From contig JAOPYG010000444.1 of the NCBI GenBank assembly GCA_025964685.1, forward strand, positions 1 through 64,000: DNA of 64,000 nucleotides, read 5' to 3'. The stretch is from Actinoallomurus sp. GTDB lineage: Bacteria > Actinomycetota > Actinomycetes > Streptosporangiales > Streptosporangiaceae. Positions 36,889-46,337 of this stretch are shown here, in pieces (the first letter of the stretch is position 1; the number at the start of each line of letters is the position of its first letter). The position numbers were made by a program, and so were the translations under genes. Below the pieces are notes generated by a model that saw nothing but the letters and a program-made list of their open reading frames with translations, made no database searches and was not told the origin of the DNA.

Positions 36889-39014
36889 GACCAGTCGGGG
36901 TGCGCCATGTAGCCCTGCTCGGGGGAGATCCGCTGTTCATGCCGGTCCTTGACCCGTATCGCCCAGATGCTGGGGAACGCCGTGGCGCCGCGGGCGACGG
37001 CGATCCAGGTGCCGTCCGGCGACCAGGTGGCGTCCATGTCGCGGGTGCTGTCGGAGGTCAGCGGACGGGCCGGGCCCTTACCGTCGGCGGTGGTGATCCA
37101 GATGTGGCGGGCGTCCTTGCTGGGCTGGTCGGTGTAGGCCATCTGCGTGCAGTCGGGGGAGAAGGACGGATCGTTGACGTCGTGATCCACGTTCGTCACC
37201 TGGGTTCGGGCCTTGCCGGGCGTGGTCGCGTCGACGGTGTAGATCTGCTGGGTGCCGCCGGTCCTCCTGCTCCAGAACGCCACGCGGCTCCCGCACCAGG
37301 CGGGGTCGTCCTTGAACGTGTCGTCGGTCGTTAGCTGCAGCAGCGACCCTGGGTCGGCGACGGTGACCACGTCGATCTGGCGTCCTGTGCCCACCTTGGC
37401 GACGAAAGCGATCTTCTTTCCGTCCGGGGACCAGGCGACCCGGCTCCTGCCTGCCATCTGAGCGGTGATCATTTTGGGCTGGGAACCGTCGGCGTTCGTG
37501 ACCCAGAGTTCGTTGAGGGCGAGGCTGGTGGACCGGGTGAAGGCGATGCTCTGCCGCTTCGGCGACCATCGGGGCAGAATGTCGCACGTGGTGTTGGTGC
37601 GGAAGACGTACGTCGCCGTGGCCGTCACCGGGGACAGCTTCCCGATGCTGCCGTAGCACCTGCCCGGCCAGCCGGTCTGCCGGTCGAGGCGTACCACCAG
37701 CGGATCGTTCGGCAGAGGCGCCGGGCCCGCGGTCGTCGCGGTCGTCGCGGTCTTGCGCGGCTTCTTGTCGTCCTGACCGAACACCAGCCAGCCGCTCACC
37801 GCCGCGCCCGCCAGGACGACCGCCACCCCACCGGCCAGCACCGCCCGACGCCCGCCCCGGCCCTGGCGCGGCGGACCTGAAGGCGTGACGGGAGGCCGCC
37901 CCGCCGGCGGACGCGCACCGGGTCCGGACGGCATGGTCGGTGACTCCACCGGAGAACCCGCTGCCACGGTCGCGGGAGCGGAGCCGAATGCTTCGGGACC
38001 CAGGGTGGCCGGGCCACCTCCGTACGCGGTCGGGGGTCCGTCCCCGTACGCCATCGCCGCGGAGGCCGGACCGGTGCCGACCGGGGGAGGGCCGGCGGGG
38101 GAGGACGCCTCCTGTGTCGGCTCGCCGATGACGCGCGTATCTCCCCGGGGCGGAACCGGCGCCTGCCAGGAGGTCAGGGTGCTGAGCACCGCGGCCTCCG
38201 GGCTCTCACCGCCGCCGACCATGGTCAGCAGCAGTTCCCGTGCCGTCGGCCGCTTGCGCGGGTCCTTGTCCAGGGCCGCCCGCACCAGGCGGTCCAGCGG
38301 GGCGGGAAGCTCACCCACCTGCGGATCGCCGTGCAACAGCCGAGCCGACATGACCGAGAAGTCACCGGTGCCGAACGGGTTGATGCCGTTCTTGGCGAAC
38401 GCGACGAGGCAGCCCCACGAGAAGATGTCGACCGCGGTCGTCACCGGGTGCTGCAGGATCCGCTCGGGCGCCATCCAGCCGGGGCTGCCCACCAGCTGGC
38501 CGGTCATCGTGAGCCCGGAGGCGGCGTCCAGGGCCCGGGCGATGCCGAAGTCGATGACGCGGGGGCCGGAGAAGGACAGCATGACGTTCGCTGGCTTCAG
38601 ATCGCGGTGGATGAGCCCGGCCGCGTGGATGGCGACCAGGGCGGCGGCGACCCCGACCGCCACGCCCTGGAGCATGCTGGGCGACAGCTCCCCGTTGTCC
38701 TTGAGGTAGTCCTTCAGCGAGACGCCGTCGATGTACTCCGTCACCATGTAGGCGCGCCCGGCCGACTCACCGTGATCGAGGACCTGGGCGGTGCAGAACG
38801 ACGCGACCCGCTCGGCGTTGGCCACCTCGTCCCGGAACCGCGCCACGAACCCCGCGTCCTGCGCCAGTTCGGGGCGTACGACCTTGATGGCGACCTGGCG
38901 TCCGTCCGGGGCGCGCCCGAGATAGACGGCGCCCATTCCCCCTTCGCCGATCCGCCCGAGAACCGTGTACGACCCCACCCGCTCGGGGTCGTCGGGGCCC
39001 AGAGGTCTCCCCAC
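36885..39014 (-). CDS. Ser/Thr protein kinase with TM and TolB/WD40-like beta-propeller
   Basis: YTVLGRIGEGGMGAVYLGRAPDGRQVAIKVV, LIHRDLKPANVMLS, VIDFGIARALD; propeller WSPDGKKIAFVAKV; start placed at GTG 39014. Confidence 0.92.
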   Translation of the reverse strand: MGRPLGPDDPERVGSYTVLGRIGEGGMGAVYLGRAPDGRQVAIKVVRPELAQDAGFVARFRDEVANAERVASFCTAQVLDHGESAGRAYMVTEYIDGVSLKDYLKDNGELSPSMLQGVAVGVAAALVAIHAAGLIHRDLKPANVMLSFSGPRVIDFGIARALDAASGLTMTGQLVGSPGWMAPERILQHPVTTAVDIFSWGCLVAFAKNGINPFGTGDFSVMSARLLHGDPQVGELPAPLDRLVRAALDKDPRKRPTARELLLTMVGGGESPEAAVLSTLTSWQAPVPPRGDTRVIGEPTQEASSPAGPPPVGTGPASAAMAYGDGPPTAYGGGPATLGPEAFGSAPATVAAGSPVESPTMPSGPGARPPAGRPPVTPSGPPRQGRGGRRAVLAGGVAVVLAGAAVSGWLVFGQDDKKPRKTATTATTAGPAPLPNDPLVVRLDRQTGWPGRCYGSIGKLSPVTATATYVFRTNTTCDILPRWSPKRQSIAFTRSTSLALNELWVTNADGSQPKMITAQMAGRSRVAWSPDGKKIAFVAKVGTGRQIDVVTVADPGSLLQLTTDDTFKDDPAWCGSRVAFWSRRTGGTQQIYTVDATTPGKARTQVTNVDHDVNDPSFSPDCTQMAYTDQPSKDARHIWITTADGKGPARPLTSDSTRDMDATWSPDGTWIAVARGATAFPSIWAIRVKDRHEQRISPEQGYMAHPDWS

Positions 39015-39298
39015 GCCCGCACCTCGTCGACCGTCCACCCGCAGCCCATTTCTTCGCGCTGACCTATGACCGTACTCCGCGGAGCACCAGCCGGACATGC
39101 CCGAACCATCTCGCATGACCGGTACCTGTTTGACGCGTGGACCAGCGCGAATGATCGGCCGTTACGGCCCGAATCGGTGGGCCGACCGGCCTGACCTCCG
39201 TGCGCCGGGGGCGGTCAGCGCCCAGTGAGGGATCGGACCTGCGGATCCGTGCGTCCGCGGTGGTGGACGGGCGGCCCGCGGTCAGCCCCGTACGCCGG

Positions 39299-40177
39299 TC
39301 ACAGATCCGCCCAGTGGTCGATGGCGAACGTGTCCGGTTCCGGTCCGGCCTTCACGGCGACCCCGCCGTGACCGCCGAAATGCGCCGGGAGGACCAGCGC
39401 GCCGGTACGCGCAGCCTCCCCCAGCACCCGGAGGCGGGACACGCGTGCCTGATCGAGGTCGACGTCGAAGCACGAGGCATGGCCGGGATGCAGGATCTGA
39501 ACCGGGCTGTGCAGCAGGTCGCCGGCGAACACCGCCCGCTCGCCCCCCGATTGGAGCCACACCACCGACGAGCCGGGCGTGTGACCGGGAGCCGGTTCGA
39601 GCCGGAGCACGTCGTCGATGCGCAGCCCGTCCTCCCACAGCCGCAGGCGTCCGGCGTTCGCGACCGGGTCGACGCTGTCGGCGAGCACCAGTCGGGGAAC
39701 GGAGGCGTCGGCGGCGCCGAAGTAGTCGTGGTCGGCGCGAGGGAGGAGATACGTGGCGTTGGGGAACGTCGGCACCCAGGTGCCCGCCTCCAGCCGGGTG
39801 TTCCAGCCCACGTGGTCAGCGTGCAGATGGGTGTTGACGACGACATCGACGTCCTCCGGGCGTACGCCGACGGCGCCGAGGCGGTCCAGGTAGTCGGTGT
39901 GGAGCTGGGAGAACTCCGGCATCTGCGGACGGTCCCGGTCGTTGCCGACGCCGGTGTCGATCAGGATGGTCCGGCCGGAGCTGCGGATGACCCAGGTCTG
40001 GACGGCGGCCACGTACGCGCCGGTGCCGGGGTCCCAGAAGTCCGGGCTGAGCCATGACCGGTTGGCCTCCCAGACCTCGGCCGGCGTGTCGGGCAGGATC
40101 TCCGCAACGGTACGCAGGGGCCCGCGCCATTCGATGACGCGCCGCACCTCGACGTCTCCGACGGTGATCCGCTCCAT
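39299..40177 (-). CDS. MBL-fold metallohydrolase
   Basis: VVNTHLHADHVGWNT, FAGDLLHSPVQI. Confidence 0.93.
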   Translation of the reverse strand: MERITVGDVEVRRVIEWRGPLRTVAEILPDTPAEVWEANRSWLSPDFWDPGTGAYVAAVQTWVIRSSGRTILIDTGVGNDRDRPQMPEFSQLHTDYLDRLGAVGVRPEDVDVVVNTHLHADHVGWNTRLEAGTWVPTFPNATYLLPRADHDYFGAADASVPRLVLADSVDPVANAGRLRLWEDGLRIDDVLRLEPAPGHTPGSSVVWLQSGGERAVFAGDLLHSPVQILHPGHASCFDVDLDQARVSRLRVLGEAARTGALVLPAHFGGHGGVAVKAGPEPDTFAIDHWADL

Positions 40178-40218
40178 GCTGGCCCCTTCCGCGCGCCGGC
40201 CGATACCGGCATGAGGCC

Positions 40219-40605
40219 ATGCCCGCCCCGGCGGCGCCGAATCCTGTCCGGCGCCGCCTTAGCCTCAGCGGCCCGCGGACGGCGCCGTCACGTTCGACGA
40301 CACGACCGCGGCCGGCCGGCGCGACGGTGGCCGAGCTCGCGGTCGCGGTGGGCATGTCCCGCAGCACCTTCGCCCTGCGCTTCAAGATCCTGGTCGGCCT
40401 GCCGCCGCTCGACCACCTGGCGCGGTGGCGGATCCGATCGGCCGCACGCGTGCTGCGCACCAGCGACCGTACGGCCGGCTCGGTCGTCACCGCGTTCGGC
40501 TACAGCTCAGAGAGCGCGTTCAGCAACGCGTTCAAGCGGATGACCGGTCACCCGCCGGCCCACCACCGCCGGCTCGCCGCACAGGACGACGCGGAGGAGG
40601 CGTGA
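40219..40605 (+). pseudogene. AraC-family regulator fragment (DNA-binding domain only)
   Basis: TVAELAVAVGMSRSTFALRFKILVGLPPLDHLARWRIRSAARVLR...FGYSSESAFSNAFKRMTGHPPAHHRR, no sensor domain upstream. Confidence 0.65.
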
Positions 40606-40661
40606 CGCGAGCTTAGGGCCGATGAGCTCTTGTTCTCACCGGCCCCGAAGGCGGCGGAACG

Positions 40662-41321
40662 CTAGCGGCCGTACGGCCGGTCCCATCCGATCTGGTGCGG
40701 CGGCCCGATCGGCCGGTGCCAGTCAGGGTGGTAGGGGCGCGCCCAGCCGGGCTGGTACGGCGGTGCGATCGGGCCGGACCAGCCCGGGTAGTACGACGGC
40801 TGGACCGACAGGGTCTCGGCCACCGGCCTGGGTTCGTTCGCCACGCAGTGGGCCGTGACGGGGCCGGTCATCGCGGTGGTCGCGGTGATCTTGATGCGGC
40901 CGACGCTCAGCAGGTCGGTGCCTCCCACGGCCGGTGACCAGTCACCCGTCAGGTCACCGCTGATCGGCTGGCCCGCGGGCACGTAGCCGCCCGCACCCGT
41001 CATCCGGAACGCCGAGTTCTCCGCGCCGCCGACGGTCACCCACGCCGACGCGCTCCAGGAGTGCAGCGCGATCGGCGTACGCATGTTCAGGCTCGAGATG
41101 TGCAGCCGGAAGCCGGTGGGCCGGCTGACGGCCGTCTGGCCCGGCGATGTCAGCCAGCCGTCGAGGACGGCGGTCCTCGACCCCAGCATCGGGACGTTGC
41201 AGGTGTAGGTCGTGGAGAAGCCGCCGGCCCACGCGGGCGCCTGGGCGGCGATGGCGCCGAGGCCACCGGCCGAGACGAGCGCGGCGGTCGCCACGGCGTA
41301 TTTGCCGAATGACGTGATCAT
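40662..41321 (-). CDS. Secreted hypothetical protein with Trp/Pro/Tyr-rich repetitive C-terminus
   Basis: Signal peptide; YYPGWSGPIAPPYQPGWARPYHPDWHRPIGPPHQIGWDRPYGR tail. Confidence 0.75.
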   Translation of the reverse strand: MITSFGKYAVATAALVSAGGLGAIAAQAPAWAGGFSTTYTCNVPMLGSRTAVLDGWLTSPGQTAVSRPTGFRLHISSLNMRTPIALHSWSASAWVTVGGAENSAFRMTGAGGYVPAGQPISGDLTGDWSPAVGGTDLLSVGRIKITATTAMTGPVTAHCVANEPRPVAETLSVQPSYYPGWSGPIAPPYQPGWARPYHPDWHRPIGPPHQIGWDRPYGR

Positions 41322-41513
41322 TGATGTCCCCTCCGAGTTTCCGTCAACGACCGACGTCACCATGAGCGCGCGGTCCGGAGGAGACGCAGCGGCGGCTTTT
41401 TGCCAGGGCCGGTGAGGATCACTACCGGTCACTGATCAACCGATGGACGAGCGGCGACGAACCCACGTTTTAAACCGGTGGCGGATGCCCGCGCGCGTCG
41501 CGATGATGCGGGC

Positions 41514-42065
41514 ATGAGCCCGAGCAGAAGAGCCGACATGTTCGTCGACGCGGAGCAGGACCCTCGGGAGGTCGGTCCGTCCCTCGGCGACGAACGCGCC
41601 ACGCTCATCGAGTTCCTGCGCTGCCAGCGCCTCACGCTGGAGCTGAAATGCTCCGGCCTGGACGCCGCCGACCTGGCCCGCCGTTCCGTGGAGCCGTCCA
41701 CCATGTCGCTGCTGGGACTCGTACGCCACATGGCCGAGGTCGAGCGGCAGTGGTTCCGGCAGATCATGGCCGGACAGGAGGTGGCACCGCTCTACCGTTC
41801 CGGCACCGATCCGGACGCGGACTTCGACGGGGCGGTCCCCGACGCCGCGGTCGTCTCATCGGCGTGGGAGGCCTGGCGGGCCGAGTGCGCGTTCACGGAT
41901 CGGTTCGTGGCCGCCGCATCTGACCTCGGCGTGACCCGGCGCCACCACGACCAGGGCGAGATCTCGCTGCGCGAGCTGCTAGTTCACATGATCGAGGAGT
42001 ACGCACGGCACAACGGCCACGCCGACCTGCTCCGCGAGCGGATCGACGGCAGGCTGGGCCAGTGA
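41514..42065 (+). CDS. DinB/DUF664-family protein
   Basis: LIEFLRCQRLTLELKCSGLDAADLARRSVEPSTMSLLGLVRHMAEVERQWF; IEEYARHNGHADLLRERIDG. Confidence 0.9.
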   Translation: MSPSRRADMFVDAEQDPREVGPSLGDERATLIEFLRCQRLTLELKCSGLDAADLARRSVEPSTMSLLGLVRHMAEVERQWFRQIMAGQEVAPLYRSGTDPDADFDGAVPDAAVVSSAWEAWRAECAFTDRFVAAASDLGVTRRHHDQGEISLRELLVHMIEEYARHNGHADLLRERIDGRLGQ

Positions 42066-42083
42066 GCTTCTCCTAGGAGCGGG

Positions 42084-42875
42084 TCAGGGCAGGATGGCGT
42101 CCACGTAGCCGCCGTCCACCCGCAGCGCACCGCCGGTCGTGGCCGACGCGTGCTCGGAGCTGAGGTAGACCACCATGTTGGCGATCTCCTCCGGCTCGAT
42201 GAGCCGCTGCACCAGGGAGTTCGGGCGGTACTCCGCCATGAACCGCCGTTGCGCCTGCTCCCACGGCAGATCGGTGCCCACCAGCTCGGCCACGAAGTTC
42301 TCGACGCCCTCCGTGTGGGTCGGGCCCGCCACCACGGTGTTGACGGTGACGCCGGTGCCCGCCACGGCCTTCGCGTGCCCGCGCGACACCGCCAGGAGCG
42401 CGGTCTTCGTCATCCCGTAGTGCACCATCTCGGCGGGGATGACGACGGCCGAGTCGCTCGCGATGAACTGCACCCGGCCCCAGCCGCGCTCGGTCATGCC
42501 CGGCAGGTAACGGCGGGCCAGCCGTATCCCCGACAGCACGTTCACCTCGAAGTAGCGGCGCCACTCCTCGTCATCGACCTCGAGTACGGGCTGAGCGCCG
42601 AAGATGCCGAGGTTGTTGACGAGGATGTCGACGTCCGGCAGCTCCTCGAACAGCCGCGCCGCCCCGTCGGCGGACGCCAGGTCCGCCGCGACGCCGCGTA
42701 CCTCCCGTCCGGCCTCCTCGGTCAGCTCCCGCGCCGTCGCCTCCACCCGCTCGGCGTTCCGGCCGTTGACCACGACGGAGGCCCCGGCGCGCGCCAGCCC
42801 CAGGGCGATCGCCCGGCCGATCCCCTGGGTCGATCCGCTGACGAGGGCAGTACGTCCACTCAGGTCGATGTCCAT
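42084..42875 (-). CDS. SDR-family oxidoreductase
   Basis: GRTALVSGSTQGIGRAIALGLARAGASVVVNGRN, VDILVNNLGIFG. Confidence 0.93.
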   Translation of the reverse strand: MDIDLSGRTALVSGSTQGIGRAIALGLARAGASVVVNGRNAERVEATARELTEEAGREVRGVAADLASADGAARLFEELPDVDILVNNLGIFGAQPVLEVDDEEWRRYFEVNVLSGIRLARRYLPGMTERGWGRVQFIASDSAVVIPAEMVHYGMTKTALLAVSRGHAKAVAGTGVTVNTVVAGPTHTEGVENFVAELVGTDLPWEQAQRRFMAEYRPNSLVQRLIEPEEIANMVVYLSSEHASATTGGALRVDGGYVDAILP

Positions 42876-42940
42876 GGGTATCTTGCTTACCCCATGGCAC
42901 CGACCCGTCCACCGGCCGGGGCACTCCGTACGGAGGCGGG

Positions 42941-43699
42941 TCAGACGGCGATGGTGGCGTGCATCTCCCAGATCAGGAGCTCGGCCGGCTCCGTCGCGGT
43001 GACGCGCTGGCCGCCGGTCGCGGTGAGGCGTACGGCGTCGCCCTCGCCCAGGTCGCCGGCGCCCTCCAGGGTGACCTCGCCGCGGGGCACGAACAGGTGC
43101 AGGAACGGTGCCTCGGGCAGTTCGACGTGCTGCCCTGGCAGCAGGCGCGCCGCGTGCAGCGCGGCGTACTTGTTCTTGATCCGGATCGCGGACCGGTCCT
43201 CGTGCCGGGCCATGCCGGAGGCCACCGTGACCAGGCCGCCGCGCAGCAGCTCGTCCTGGACCTCCAGCTGCTCGTACCCCGGAGAGATGCCGGCCTCGTC
43301 GGGCACGACCCACATCTGCACGAAGTGCAGGGGCTCGGTCGGCCGGGTCTCCGGCGTCGGCCGGTGGTCGTTCTTCTCCGAGTGCAGGATCCCGGTGCCG
43401 GCACTCATCCGCTGCGCCAGCCCGGGATAGATGATCCCGTTGTGCCCTTCGGAGTCCTGGTGCACGAGCGCGCCGCGGAGCACCCAGGTGACGATCTCCA
43501 TGTCCCGGTGGGGGTGCGTCTCGAACCCGCTGCCGGGCTTGACCACGTCGTCGTTGTTGACCAGCAGCACCCCGTGGTGGATGTTGCGGGGGTCGTGGTG
43601 CCGCCCGAAGGAGAAGGAGTGCTTCGAGTCGAGCCACGAGATCTTCGTCGCGAACCGCTCATCCGCGCGTCGCACGTCGATTTCCGGCTGGACGTTCAT
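42941..43699 (-). CDS. Pirin-family protein
   Basis: VRRADERFATKISWLDSKHSFSFGRHHDPRN, HPHRDMEIVTWVLRGALVHQDSEGH; start at MNVQPEID preferred over ORF start 43747. Confidence 0.92.
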   Translation of the reverse strand: MNVQPEIDVRRADERFATKISWLDSKHSFSFGRHHDPRNIHHGVLLVNNDDVVKPGSGFETHPHRDMEIVTWVLRGALVHQDSEGHNGIIYPGLAQRMSAGTGILHSEKNDHRPTPETRPTEPLHFVQMWVVPDEAGISPGYEQLEVQDELLRGGLVTVASGMARHEDRSAIRIKNKYAALHAARLLPGQHVELPEAPFLHLFVPRGEVTLEGAGDLGEGDAVRLTATGGQRVTATEPAELLIWEMHATIAV

Positions 43700-43720
43700 G
43701 TCGCTCCGATCGCCGTAGTA

Positions 43721-43734
43721 GTTGAACTTTAAAC
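43721..43734 (-). promoter_or_regulatory. Imperfect dyad upstream of the pirin start
   Basis: GTTTAAAGTTCAAC on minus strand (10/14 self-complementary). Confidence 0.4.
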
Positions 43735-43858
43735 CATCGACGCCCATCGCGCATTCCCCGCCGTGCTTCCTCTCCGTGGAAGGCCGCCCGAGAGTGCCGC
43801 CGTACCGCCGGATAACCTGATCATCGCCGTTCACCAGCGTCAAAGCGTGCGAAGGTTC

Positions 43859-45340
43859 ATGAAACAGACATCCGACGACCGGCGCTACGCGTGGCGCGTG
43901 CTCTCGGTCACCGGCATCGGCGTGCTGCTCTCCGGTGCGAACACCTCGACGCTGGACGTGGCGCTGCCGACGGTGTCGCGGCACTTCAACGCCACGGCGA
44001 GTGAAGCGTCGTGGATGCTGCTCTCGTACATGCTGGTCAACACCGGCCTCATCGTCGCCTTCGGCCGGCTCGCCGACATCGTCGGGCGTCGCCGGCTGTA
44101 CCTGGTCGGGCTGGCCGTGTTCACCGTCGCCGGTCTCGCCTGCGGCTTCGCGACGAACGCCGTGGAGCTCGACGCGATGCGCGCCGTGCAGGCGGTCGGG
44201 GCCGCCTCGATCGTGACCAACACCACGGCCCTGCTGACCGACGCGTTCCCGCCCGAGATGCTCAGCCTCGGCCTGGGGCTCAACGTCACCATCGTGTCGG
44301 CGGCGCAGGTGATCGGGCCGCTGCTCGGCGGCCTGCTCGCGACGACCCTCGGCTGGCGCGCGGTGTTCTGGTTCAACGTGCCGACCGGCGCGGTCGGGCT
44401 GGTCTGGGCGATGATCAGCCTGCGCCGCTCGCCGCGCTCGGACGAGCCGCGCGAACCCTTCGACTTCGTCGGCGCGGTGCTGTCCTTCGCCGTGCTGGGC
44501 GCCCTGGTGCTCGTGCTCTCCGAGGGCGGCGCGCTGGGCTGGACGAGTACGCCGGTGGTCCTGGGAGCCGTCGTCTTCGTCGTGACCGCCCCGGTCTTCC
44601 TGCTCGTGCAGGCGCGGCGTCGTTACCCGCTGGTGGACTTGAGGATGTTCGCCGACAAGGAACGTTCCATGGCCTATCTGTCCGCGTTCCTGCTGTCCAT
44701 GGCGCGCTTCGCGGTGGTCCTGCTCGTCTCGCTGTACCTGCAGGCCGCCGACGGGCTCGACCCCTTCCAGGCGGGCCTGCGCGTGGTCCCCGTCGCCATC
44801 GGCATGATGCTCGCCTCGCCGGTCGCCGGCGCTCTGACACACCGCTACAGCGCCCGAGTGCTGTCCACCGGCGGCCTCGCGCTGACGGGAGCCGGGCTGG
44901 CCGGGCTCGCGGCGGTGCTGCGCCCCCATCTCCCGTACGCGGTGATGGCGCTGACCCTGCTCGTCATCGGGGCCGGTTCCGGGCTGTTCCTGACGCCGAA
45001 CACCAGCTCGATCATGGCGAGCATCCCGGCGCGACGGCGTGGCATCGCCAACGGCATCCGGTCGATGATGCAGAACAGCGGGTACGTCGTGAGCGTCGCG
45101 CTGTCCCTCGCGATCATCACGAGCCCGCTGGCGGCCTCCGCGAAGAAGGCCGCCTATGCCGGGACGCTGTCCTCGCTGCCCGGAGGCATGCTGGAGGACT
45201 TCACGACCGGTTGCCGCGCGGCCCTGCTCGTCCTGGCCGCCATGACGATCGTGGGAATGGTCGCCTCCCTGCGGCGCGACCCGCCGCCGGCCGGCCGGGG
45301 GCACACCGCACCCGAGGCCGTCCCCGCCGTCACGGAGTGA
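43859..45340 (+). CDS. MFS transporter, DHA2/drug-resistance type
   Basis: TLDVALPTVSRHFNATASEASWMLLSYMLVNTGLIVAFGRLADIVGRRRLYLVG. Confidence 0.93.
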   Translation: MKQTSDDRRYAWRVLSVTGIGVLLSGANTSTLDVALPTVSRHFNATASEASWMLLSYMLVNTGLIVAFGRLADIVGRRRLYLVGLAVFTVAGLACGFATNAVELDAMRAVQAVGAASIVTNTTALLTDAFPPEMLSLGLGLNVTIVSAAQVIGPLLGGLLATTLGWRAVFWFNVPTGAVGLVWAMISLRRSPRSDEPREPFDFVGAVLSFAVLGALVLVLSEGGALGWTSTPVVLGAVVFVVTAPVFLLVQARRRYPLVDLRMFADKERSMAYLSAFLLSMARFAVVLLVSLYLQAADGLDPFQAGLRVVPVAIGMMLASPVAGALTHRYSARVLSTGGLALTGAGLAGLAAVLRPHLPYAVMALTLLVIGAGSGLFLTPNTSSIMASIPARRRGIANGIRSMMQNSGYVVSVALSLAIITSPLAASAKKAAYAGTLSSLPGGMLEDFTTGCRAALLVLAAMTIVGMVASLRRDPPPAGRGHTAPEAVPAVTE

Positions 45341-45577
45341 CATCACCGTTTCGAAGATGCCCGAAGAACGGCGCCGGTGTGCCGCTGAACGGCCACGACG
45401 GACCATTCGCGGCGTACGGGCACGGGATCGAGAGACCTAACCTTAAAGTGATGGGCCGAACACGTACAGTGATGCATGATGTTTCCGTAGCAAAGGAGGT
45501 GCACGAAAGATCTTGACCCGGCAACGCGACGGGCGTCGGTACAGCTCGTCGCCAGCCCCCGAGAGGAGTCGAGTTCG

Positions 45578-45973
45578 ATGCACAGAAAACCGATACGGAT
45601 TGCCGGAGCATGTGCGCTCGTCGCGACGCTTGCGACGTCCGCGGCCGCCTGCGGCAACGATGACAAGAAAGCCGCCTGCGACAAGCTCCAGGACACGATC
45701 TCGCAGGTCAGCCAGAGTGGCGTGTCGCAGAACAATGATCCCAACGGGCTGGCGCGCAACTACTACAACAGCGCCACGGCGATGAGGCAGGAGGGGCGGG
45801 ACTCCGGCGACACCGACGTCGAGACCGCGGCGAACGACGCCGCGTCCGCACTCGAGCAGCTCGGCCAGCAGCTGACGGCGACGGACCGCGACGGCCGCGG
45901 CGTGCCCCAGCTGCCGAACGGCACCGGCCTGATGAGCGCCGGCGATCGCATCAGGTCGGCCTGCGACAACTGA
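45578..45973 (+). CDS. Small putative lipoprotein
   Basis: N-terminal signal ending LATSAAAC lipobox. Confidence 0.65.
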   Translation: MHRKPIRIAGACALVATLATSAAACGNDDKKAACDKLQDTISQVSQSGVSQNNDPNGLARNYYNSATAMRQEGRDSGDTDVETAANDAASALEQLGQQLTATDRDGRGVPQLPNGTGLMSAGDRIRSACDN

Positions 45974-46011
45974 GAGCGACCATCGACGGCGCGTAGCCGG
46001 ACGGGCCACGA

Positions 46012-46039
46012 CCCGCTCTCCCGCCGATGGGGGAGCGGG
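46012..46039 (+). terminator. Hairpin terminator after lipoprotein gene
   Basis: CCCGCTCTCCC-N6-GGGGGAGCGGG followed by CCGGTCTTTC. Confidence 0.65.
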
Positions 46040-46060
46040 CCGGTCTTTCACCGCCCCGCC

Positions 46061-46171
46061 TCAGGTGGTGTGAAAGCCGTTGAAGATCGGGTCGAGATAT
46101 CGGGGGCGTCGTTCGGGTGCGATGTAGGCCGGGGAGCCGATGAGCACGCCGGTGCCGGTCAGCGTCGCGTG
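46061..46171 (-). pseudogene. Fragment of a Ser/Thr kinase activation loop
   Basis: Minus-strand frame reads HATLTGTGVLIGSPAYIAPERRPRYLDPIFNGFHTT*. Confidence 0.55.
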
Positions 46172-46337
46172 TCATCGACGTGCAACCCGCTCGCCTCCCC
46201 CATGAAACACCCCACCGGATATGGGACGGGACGGCGCGGAGACCGGTTCACCCGCGTTATTCAAGCAAGACGTGTATTCGGCCGTTCGGAAAGCGAGGTT
46301 GCTTTCTGCTGATCGCATTGCCGGTGCGTGAAGAATT

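Noticed and set aside
45513-45785. 90-aa ORF after the strong Shine-Dalgarno
   Set aside because: Out of frame with the lipoprotein gene, Arg/Ser/Thr-rich, looks spurious
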